From positions 1 to 20,946 of the forward strand of contig CAYOOT010000044.1 in assembly GCA_964405665.1 (NCBI GenBank): a stretch of DNA of 20,946 bases. The letters run 5' to 3'. The DNA is from CAYOOT01 sp964405665 (GTDB lineage: Bacteria > Bdellovibrionota_C > UBA2361 > SZUA-149 > CAZDWZ01). Positions within the stretch are counted from its first letter, which is position 1; each line of letters starts with the position of its first letter. A program made the translations under genes and the position numbers. Shown piece by piece: positions 15,656 to 20,946 of this stretch. A model generated the notes under the pieces. It saw only the letters and a list, made by a program, of their open reading frames with translations. It did no database searches and was not told where the DNA came from.

Positions 15656-15665
15656 TTCAAAATGC
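15639..15665. promoter_or_regulatory. Operator 2, 27-base perfect palindrome over the regulator start
   Basis: GCATTTTGAACT (15639-15650), ATT, AGTTCAAAATGC (15654-15665) is an exact inverted repeat with 12-base arms. It contains the core TGAAC-TATTA-GTTCA. It covers the -10 and the start codon of the regulator at 15662, a repressor position, which points to autoregulation. Confidence 0.7.
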
Positions 15666-16495
15666 TATTACAACAAAATCCAGCATTGGAAGAATTGTTA
15701 ATTGAAATTTTAGTGCAGTCACCGGGTGCCACCGCTAAGGAAATCGATAAACTTTTAGAATCAAGAAATCAGAGCTACACTTTAAGAGCCATTTATAAGG
15801 AGCTAGCAAAATTAGAATCTCAAGGGATTATTTTTAAGTTAGGACAAAATTATAATGTCCGTTTGGCTTGGATCATGAAAGTCTCGGCCTTCGGTGATTT
15901 GGCTTATGAGCGTTACACTCAGAGTCCATATCTTATGGAAATTATTCAGCGTGAAAATGCTGTTCGGGTGGAACGTTTTAATGACCTGAGAAAGCTTGAT
16001 CGGCTTTGGACCCAACTGATCTTAGCGTTGCATTCCGTATATCCAAATAAGTTGATGTGTCTTTGGTGTCCTTATCAATGGTTCTATTTGGCGCATTATT
16101 ACACAGCTAAGCAATTTTATGAAGCAATCGATCTTAGTGGATATAAACGTTATCATATTATCGGCAGTGACACTTATCTGGGGCGTCTGGCGCTAAAAGA
16201 TCTGCCAAAGAAAGGAACGTATTCTTTTGCAGAAAGTCCTTTTCATAAGGAATCAAGAACTTATTATACTGTAGTGGCTGATTGTTTAATTACTGTAAAG
16301 CTCGATGCGATAATTACAGAAAGATTAGAGCAGTTATTTAATTCTGTTCATTCTCAAGCAGATATCAGGCCGAATGTTCTGGAAACTATTTTTGCTTCAA
16401 AGGTCAGGGCCAGTCTTACGTTTGAAAGGAATCAGACAAAAGCAAATCGTATAAAGAAAAAATTTTCTGCCTTTTTTGGAATAGAAATCAATTAA
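15662..16495 (+). CDS. Winged-helix transcriptional regulator with unknown effector domain
   Basis: The 277-residue protein begins with a winged helix (about 8-70): GATAKEIDKLLESRNQSYTL supplies the helix-turn-helix, RAIYKELAKLESQGIIFKL the recognition helix and wing. The rest has no motif I can name firmly. Its ESRTYYTVVAD...VKLDAIITERLEQLF segment (197-226) is reminiscent of the end of the PLD-like domain in TrmB relatives, so a TrmB-like effector domain is possible. The C-terminus is basic (RIKKKF). The start is fixed by the domain and the palindrome; no ribosome site is present, so translation is probably leaderless. It is divergent from the Cys-rich gene across 142 bases containing the two operators, so it most likely binds them and controls both genes. 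Binding is inferred, not shown. Confidence 0.72.
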   Translation: MLLQQNPALEELLIEILVQSPGATAKEIDKLLESRNQSYTLRAIYKELAKLESQGIIFKLGQNYNVRLAWIMKVSAFGDLAYERYTQSPYLMEIIQRENAVRVERFNDLRKLDRLWTQLILALHSVYPNKLMCLWCPYQWFYLAHYYTAKQFYEAIDLSGYKRYHIIGSDTYLGRLALKDLPKKGTYSFAESPFHKESRTYYTVVADCLITVKLDAIITERLEQLFNSVHSQADIRPNVLETIFASKVRASLTFERNQTKANRIKKKFSAFFGIEIN

Positions 16496-16525
16496 GCAAT
16501 TTAAACTGCCTACTTAATTTATGGA

Positions 16526-17062
16526 TTAAGATTTAGTTTCGGCAATAGATTTAAGGTTTTTCAATCCTAATTCAAATTGATCACCAACCATTTTTTCACA
16601 GTTGAAAAATAAACCCATGGCCTTGCCCATAAAATTTTTTTCTCCGGACATGTTCCATGTTACTTGAGTATTATTTCCTTCAGGTTTGAAACTAAACTCT
16701 GCTGTGCTTGTGCTGGAAAAAGGTTTTTCAAATTCAAGCTTAAATTTAATAGATTCATCAGGAACGATATTGACAATAGTCATCTTTCCTTCACCAACAT
16801 TTCTATTATCGCTTTCCCATTCCATATTGCTTCCGACTCCTGTCTGTGGTCCACCGAAAGAATTCTTAGCTTTGGGATCAAGTTTAGCCCATGGTGACCA
16901 GGCTTGCCATTTATGTAAATCACTTACTTCGGCAAAGATAGTAGAAGCAGGAGCCGCTATGGTGTCTGTTCGAGAAACATTAAATTCATCAGGCTGTGTA
17001 AATACAAATGCAATAAAAATTACGATAACAATTGCTATTACGAAGAGAATTTTTTTTTGCAT
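16526..17062 (-). CDS. Membrane-anchored SRPBCC (START-like) protein
   Basis: The 178-residue protein has an N-terminal hydrophobic helix (about 4-22), a signal anchor or signal peptide without a lipobox Cys. One SRPBCC/polyketide-cyclase-like domain follows. Typical features are VSRTDTIAAPASTIFAEVSDLHKWQAWSPW (29-58), the IV-V-PDESIKFKLEF strand, and the late T-V-WNMSGEKNFMGKAMGLFFN helix with K-VG--FE-GL-NLK at the end. This is a hydrophobic-ligand-binding fold; the ligand is unknown. AAGGAAAA upstream of the ATG and a good promoter support the start. It stands alone on its transcript. Confidence 0.85.
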   Translation of the reverse strand: MQKKILFVIAIVIVIFIAFVFTQPDEFNVSRTDTIAAPASTIFAEVSDLHKWQAWSPWAKLDPKAKNSFGGPQTGVGSNMEWESDNRNVGEGKMTIVNIVPDESIKFKLEFEKPFSSTSTAEFSFKPEGNNTQVTWNMSGEKNFMGKAMGLFFNCEKMVGDQFELGLKNLKSIAETKS

Positions 17063-17083
17063 ATATATTTTCCTTTTTTATAG

Positions 17084-17113
17084 ACTATATTTAAATTGTA
17101 AGGCTTTGGTCAA
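17084..17113 (-). promoter_or_regulatory. Promoter of the SRPBCC gene
   Basis: On the minus strand TTGACC (17113-17108) and TATAGT (17089-17084) are separated by 18 bases, each 5 of 6 to consensus. The transcript would start near 17077, about 15 bases before the ATG at 17062, with the AAGGAAAA site in the leader. Confidence 0.5.
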
Positions 17114-17251
17114 GAGTATTTACCAAATATCGGGACATTAAGTTTGTTATAAACAAGAATCGAGTGCTTTATTAGAATTTTGTTCTGGTCTCTTTGGAGA
17201 GAACTGTCTTAAGAAGAAGGAAATTGCTTAAGTAAAAACATCCTAGTATTT

Positions 17252-17902
17252 TCAAAATGGATTGTATTGTTTGATGGTCCTGATTGCTTCTTCAGCCATC
17301 AAGGTGTTGATAAATTCCTTTCTTTTATCTTCATCTTTTACTTTATTATAAAGGCTAGTTAAATCTCCTATTGTTTTTTGATAGGCGGTTTTAAATTCCG
17401 ACCAGGATTTTATTACCGTGGCTTTAGCTTTGCTGATGTCAGCTTCTTTTGGTTTATTCTTAGCATTAAATAGTTCTGTGTAATTTTTTTCTTCTAAGAA
17501 AAAATTATTTAATTTCTGAATAACAATATTGGCGTTTGCCACATGTAATTTTAAAGACGGTGGGAAATCATTTTCCTTAAAGATCTTTTTGGAAGTGATC
17601 TCAAATTGGGCTTTCAATTGAGCGGAGGTTAGAAGAGAAGCGTTAGGGGGTTTTTGAAAATTTTTAATTTCTTTATCGATGTTTAAAATATTATCATTTA
17701 ATTTCGGATCTAAAAAAACAATCGCTGCAGTAATAAATTTTTTAATTTCTGCTGGCATAGCCCTTTCGAGTACAATAGTTAGAATACTTCTTATTTCTTC
17801 TCTGTCTTTATTTGACAATGGCTCTGGATTTGGAACTTTTATTGGAGCAGGAACTTTTAATGCAGTAATTGCCTTGATTGATTGTGGTTTGATGTCAGCC
17901 AT
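17252..17902 (-). CDS. Hypothetical helical protein
   Basis: I do not recognise this 216-residue protein. It opens with a Pro/Lys/Val-rich segment (KVPAPIKVPNPEP, 16-28). The rest looks helical, Lys/Glu/Asn-rich, with short hydrophobic runs (EIRSILTIVLERAM; FITAAIVFLDP). It has no Cys, no signal peptide and no membrane helix, so it is probably cytoplasmic. No ribosome site is visible before the ATG. A palindrome (17911-17930) sits just upstream. Codon use and AT-richness match its neighbours, which supports a real gene, but conservation cannot be judged here. Confidence 0.55.
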   Translation of the reverse strand: MADIKPQSIKAITALKVPAPIKVPNPEPLSNKDREEIRSILTIVLERAMPAEIKKFITAAIVFLDPKLNDNILNIDKEIKNFQKPPNASLLTSAQLKAQFEITSKKIFKENDFPPSLKLHVANANIVIQKLNNFFLEEKNYTELFNAKNKPKEADISKAKATVIKSWSEFKTAYQKTIGDLTSLYNKVKDEDKRKEFINTLMAEEAIRTIKQYNPF

Positions 17903-17910
17903 TTTATCGA

Positions 17911-17930
17911 TTAAATTTAGCCAAATTTAA
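17911..17930. promoter_or_regulatory. AT-rich palindrome upstream of the hypothetical gene
   Basis: TTAAATTT-AGCC-AAATTTAA is a perfect inverted repeat 9 bases above the ATG at 17902. It could be an operator or an AT-rich promoter part. In such an AT-rich region some such palindromes arise by chance. Confidence 0.3.
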
Positions 17931-17980
17931 AGTCTATTTTGTTAGGATCGTTATTATTATGCTAAATTTATGAAAAATCG

Positions 17981-18487
17981 TTACATTTGAAAGGGTTCAT
18001 CTGCCGATCCTCCGTAGATAGAAGGAACTTTACTGCCCATTGGCCGCAAGTATGTGGATAGTTGGCCGCGATGATGAACAGAATGTCTAATTAATAAATC
18101 AAGATACATTATTGCCGGCAATTGCATTAGTCCAAAAAAATCAATTGGTTTACTGCAATCTTCCGTGCTCATTTTTCTTACTTTTTCCAAGCCAACTGAG
18201 AATTGAGGATCGAACCAAGCTACAATATCTTCTCCTGATTTAATATCCTCAGGGATATTTTTATTTTCACTGCCAAACTCACCGTTGATAATTCCATTGA
18301 GGAACCACAAATCGCTAGTAGCAATATGCCAGGCGAGCTCCAGTCCAGTTTTTGCTTTGGGATCCGGACGATAAGAGGATTTTTCTTTACTATTTACTGC
18401 TGAGATAACTCGTTTTGTAGTTTTAAATTCTTCACTTATTCCTTGTAAGAAGTATTTTTTAAACACTTCAATTTCGCTATTATCCAT
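17981..18487 (-). CDS. DinB/YfiT-family metalloprotein
   Basis: The 168-residue protein is a four-helix-bundle DinB-like enzyme. The three metal-binding histidines are visible: H54 in LELAWHIATSD, and H135 and H139 in the RHSVHHRGQLSTYLRPMGSKVPSIYGG segment. Members use a divalent metal, and some are thiol-dependent S-transferases (bacillithiol, mycothiol); the thiol used here is unknown. The start at 18487 follows an AGGAG site by 6 bases. The frame runs on to 18508 but has no ribosome site there. It is divergent from the MBL-fold hydrolase gene. A small palindrome (AGATT-GATT-AATCT, 18508-18521) lies upstream. Confidence 0.88.
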   Translation of the reverse strand: MDNSEIEVFKKYFLQGISEEFKTTKRVISAVNSKEKSSYRPDPKAKTGLELAWHIATSDLWFLNGIINGEFGSENKNIPEDIKSGEDIVAWFDPQFSVGLEKVRKMSTEDCSKPIDFFGLMQLPAIMYLDLLIRHSVHHRGQLSTYLRPMGSKVPSIYGGSADEPFQM

Positions 18488-18558
18488 AAATGCTCCTGTT
18501 AATTGCAAGATTGATTAATCTATCATGGATAATAAAAAATTTCCAAGTATTTAAAAAT

Positions 18559-18586
18559 TTGAGAAATATTTTGATTGTTATATAGT
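18559..18586 (+). promoter_or_regulatory. Predicted promoter of the MBL-fold hydrolase gene
   Basis: TTGAGA (18559-18564) and TATAGT (18581-18586) are 16 bases apart, each 5 of 6 to consensus. The transcript would start near 18593, giving a leader of about 50 bases to the ATG at 18642. Confidence 0.42.
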
Positions 18587-18641
18587 TATCTTAACAGAAA
18601 GTTATTATATTTGCTGATTGATAATAAATATTGGTTTGATA

Positions 18642-19295
18642 ATGAAACTTGTTTTTGAACAAATAAATGTTGGGGGAGATCGAAATTTTGCTTATCTAGT
18701 AGGAGATCGAGAAAGTGGGGAGTGTGTTTTAATTGATCCATCCTATTCTTTTGAAAAAGTTCTTTCGCGCGTTGAAGCACAAAAACTCAAAGTAACTTAC
18801 ATTATTAACACCCATGGGCATGCTGATCACATCAATGCCAATACGCAAGTAAAAGAACATACTTCAGCCTTAATTGCCGCATACATTGATTCTCCGATTA
18901 ATCCTGATCTTGGCCTTAAAGATAATGATCAGATTTCAATCGGCAGTTTTAAACTTCAGGCCCTACATACTCCGGGTCATGCCGATGATCACTTAGTCTT
19001 AGTACTTCTCAATCAGGACATTGCCTTTACGGGAGATTTGATTTTCACTGGGAAAGTTGGTGGAACCAAAGATGAAACTTCGGCACGAATTGAATATAAA
19101 AGTTTGCAACGGATGATCAATGAACTTAGCGCTACTACGACTCTCTGGCCCGGACATGATTATGGTTGTCGGCCATCAACGACAATGCGTTTGGAAAAAG
19201 AAAGTAATCCATTTTTATCTTGTAAAAGTGTCGAGGAATTTATCGCTTTAAAAGAAAACTGGTCTACTTTTAAATCAGAATACGGTTTGAAATAA
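18642..19295 (+). CDS. MBL-fold metallohydrolase (glyoxalase II / ETHE1-like)
   Basis: This 217-residue metallo-beta-lactamase-fold protein has a full two-metal site: THGHADH (H58, H60, D62, H63), H113 in HTPGHADDH, D132 in FTGDLIF and H172 in PGHDYG. The GHDYG...T-R-EK-NPFL tail resembles persulfide dioxygenase (ETHE1/Blh) and glyoxalase II relatives. Those two activities, thioester hydrolysis or persulfide oxidation, cannot be separated from sequence alone. No fused rhodanese domain is present. An upstream in-frame TTG (18618) exists, but the ATG at 18642 starts right at the first strand of the fold. Only a weak ribosome site is seen. Confidence 0.88.
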   Translation: MKLVFEQINVGGDRNFAYLVGDRESGECVLIDPSYSFEKVLSRVEAQKLKVTYIINTHGHADHINANTQVKEHTSALIAAYIDSPINPDLGLKDNDQISIGSFKLQALHTPGHADDHLVLVLLNQDIAFTGDLIFTGKVGGTKDETSARIEYKSLQRMINELSATTTLWPGHDYGCRPSTTMRLEKESNPFLSCKSVEEFIALKENWSTFKSEYGLK

Positions 19296-19420
19296 AAAAC
19301 ACAAAAATCTAATATCTAATCAAGTTGATCCAATATGATTTACATCATTATGCAAACAATGATTTCTTCAAAACTGAAGTTTAGGCATGCTTTTACCTAG
19401 AATTTATTTCAGGAATTGGT

Positions 19421-19426
19421 TATAAT
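19421..19426 (+). promoter_or_regulatory. -10 box (TATAAT) for the histidine kinase gene
   Basis: A perfect TATAAT sits 42 bases before the ATG at 19469, without a recognisable -35. The region 19296-19468 has small inverted repeats (such as AAACT-GA-AGTTT near 19370) but no strong T-tract terminator. Confidence 0.3.
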
Positions 19427-19468
19427 TTATTTAAGATAACTTTAGCACTTAAAAAAGGTTAAATTTTA

Positions 19469-20926
19469 ATGAGTTCAAGAGAAGCTACGTATCAAGATCG
19501 TGTTACATCTTTAGAAGAATTTGCACCACATTTTAATTGGAAAGAGCTAGGAGCAAGTGATCATTCTGTTCAATTTTATGAAGATAATTCTCACCTCATT
19601 AATTCCCTGAAGGCGTATGTTAGTACTGGCTTGAAAGCAAATGAAAATATAATTTTTATTGCCACACCAGAGCATTTATTTGATCTTGAAAAACAATTAG
19701 AAAAAGAATTTGATATTTCAAAATTAAAATCACAAGGCAATTATATTGCTCTGGATGCCGCAGAAACATTATCTAAATTTATGGTTGAAGGAAGTGTTAA
19801 TTCAGAGCTTTTTGCACAATCATTAGGTGAGCTTGTTAAAAATACAATTCTAACAAATCGACCTTTAAGAGCTTTTGGAGAAATGGTTGCCCTTCTCTGG
19901 GCCGAAGGTAACTTTGATGCGGCAATTAATTTGGAAAAAATTTGGAATGATTTACGAAAGAAATATGATTTTTCGCTGTTATGTGCTTATCCATTAAATA
20001 GCTTTTCCGGTGAATCAAAAGTTAATTCTTTTTTGCATATTTGCGAAGAACATTCCCATGTAATACCGGCAGAGAGTTATATTTCAAAATCTAGCAGGGA
20101 TGAACGATTGCGTTCGATTTCCGCTTTGCAACAAAAAGCTATTTCTTTAGAAGCAGAAATAGCCGAAAAAAATCGTTTAGAACTAAATTTATTAGAGCAG
20201 CAAGCTAAGTTAAATTTGGCTACCATGCGCACAACACAACTGCAAGAAGCTGTAGACGATCTTAAGGCTTTTTCTTATGGTATTTCCCATGACATGCGCG
20301 CGCCGCTTCGCTGTATTCAGCAATATTCTTCTCTGCTGATTGAAGAATTCGGAAAAGAAATGAATTCTAAGAAATTGGAATTGATTTCACAGATTACTTC
20401 CAGCAGTCGTAATTTAGATAAATTAATCCAAGATATTCTTTCTTATAGTGCGATTTCACATCAGGACATTAAGATAAGACCTGTTAATTTAAATAAGTTA
20501 GTAAATGATCTAGTGCAACAATATCAGGACTTTCAAATTCCTAACGCTAAAATTAGCATTAATAATCCATTGCTTCCAGTAATGGGGAATGAGGATGCAC
20601 TGACTCGTTGTCTTCAAAATCTTTTAGCGAATGCCGTCAAATTTATGCCTCCTGGAGTTAAGCCTGAGGTTAAAGTTTGGACGGAATTATTGGATAAAAA
20701 TGTTCGTTTATGGATAGAAGATAATGGCATAGGAATATTTCCCAAACATCTTGAACGTGTTTGGAGAATTTTCGAAAGAGTTTATCCACAAAAAACTTAC
20801 CCCGGAACAGGCATTGGATTAAGTATCGTTCGTAAGGCAATTGAACGAATGGGTGGTTCAGTTGGTGTAGAATCAGAATTTAATAAAGGAAGCAAATTTT
20901 GGTTGGAAATTCCCGGAGTTGCTTAG
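19469..20926 (+). CDS. MEDS-domain sensor histidine kinase
   Basis: The 485-residue protein starts with a MEDS (DcmR-type sensory) domain at about 30-190: HSVQFYEDNSHLINSLKAYVSTGL and IIFIATPEHL, then FGEMVALLWAEGNFDAAINLEKIWNDL and SLLCAYPL. A coiled coil (about 215-265) leads to a HisKA domain with the phosphorylated H274 in FSYGISHDMRAPLR. The ATPase domain has the N box NLLANAVKF (384-392), G1 DNGIGI (418-423) and G2 GTGIGLSIV (446-454). There is no membrane helix or signal peptide, so it is a soluble kinase. MEDS domains are thought to sense small organic ligands, but the signal here is unknown. No response regulator is seen within the window; it may lie beyond the right edge, 20 bases on. 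Confidence 0.92.
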   Translation: MSSREATYQDRVTSLEEFAPHFNWKELGASDHSVQFYEDNSHLINSLKAYVSTGLKANENIIFIATPEHLFDLEKQLEKEFDISKLKSQGNYIALDAAETLSKFMVEGSVNSELFAQSLGELVKNTILTNRPLRAFGEMVALLWAEGNFDAAINLEKIWNDLRKKYDFSLLCAYPLNSFSGESKVNSFLHICEEHSHVIPAESYISKSSRDERLRSISALQQKAISLEAEIAEKNRLELNLLEQQAKLNLATMRTTQLQEAVDDLKAFSYGISHDMRAPLRCIQQYSSLLIEEFGKEMNSKKLELISQITSSSRNLDKLIQDILSYSAISHQDIKIRPVNLNKLVNDLVQQYQDFQIPNAKISINNPLLPVMGNEDALTRCLQNLLANAVKFMPPGVKPEVKVWTELLDKNVRLWIEDNGIGIFPKHLERVWRIFERVYPQKTYPGTGIGLSIVRKAIERMGGSVGVESEFNKGSKFWLEIPGVA

Positions 20927-20946
20927 TGGAGCTAGAAAGTTTTTGA

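Noticed and set aside
19365..19385. Terminator hairpin after the MBL-fold gene
   Set aside because: The inverted repeat AAACT-GA-AGTTT is short and AT-rich and lacks a following T-tract, so it cannot be supported as a terminator.
1..20946. UGA recoded as glycine, as in some CPR lineages
   Set aside because: TGA ends the binding protein, permease, DUF2585 and DUF2442 genes at positions fitting family lengths, and recognised genes contain no in-frame TGA.

Overview
The window comes from a low-GC bacterium that uses the standard code: TGA terminates several genes and is never read through. The best lineage clue is the Cys-rich protein at 13843-15519, which belongs to the family often labelled 'caib/baif family protein' and is found largely in Patescibacteria (CPR). 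The two PLD/TrmB-type winged-helix regulators fit that setting. The window also has an AmpG-like permease, a large FAD/Fe-S D-lactate-type dehydrogenase and an NMT1-type ABC importer, which would be rich metabolism for CPR. The placement is therefore an inference. No rRNA, tRNA, CRISPR array or transposase gene was seen.

Layout. 3-2678 (+) is an unrecognised multi-domain protein, open at the left edge, with three excisionase-like modules near its C-terminus. 2671-3249 (-) is a DUF2585/UPF0314 membrane protein, divergent from a LOG-family/MFS pair (3317-5353, +). 5350-6171 (-) is a TrmB-like regulator facing a three-gene ABC importer (6716-9212, +). Between regulator and importer lies a 416-bp nested palindromic, MITE-like element. 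9209-13747 (-) is a tightly spaced unit read DUF4160 > DUF2442 > AmpG-like permease > FAD/Fe-S dehydrogenase. 13843-15519 (-) is the Cys-rich protein, divergent from a winged-helix regulator (15662-16495, +), with two near-identical operators between them. 16526-18487 (-) holds an SRPBCC protein, an unknown helical protein and a DinB-family protein. 18642-20926 (+) holds an MBL-fold hydrolase and a MEDS-domain histidine kinase.

How genes may work together. The TrmB-like regulator has a perfect palindrome inside its own promoter and probably controls itself, and perhaps the importer. The AmpG-like permease and D-lactate-type dehydrogenase suggest a link to peptidoglycan recycling, because cleavage of the MurNAc ether releases D-lactate. 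The regulator at 15662 sits between twin TGAAC-N5-GTTCA sites positioned to control both itself and the Cys-rich protein. Genes are densely packed: three convergent pairs overlap at their stop codons by 4-8 bases.
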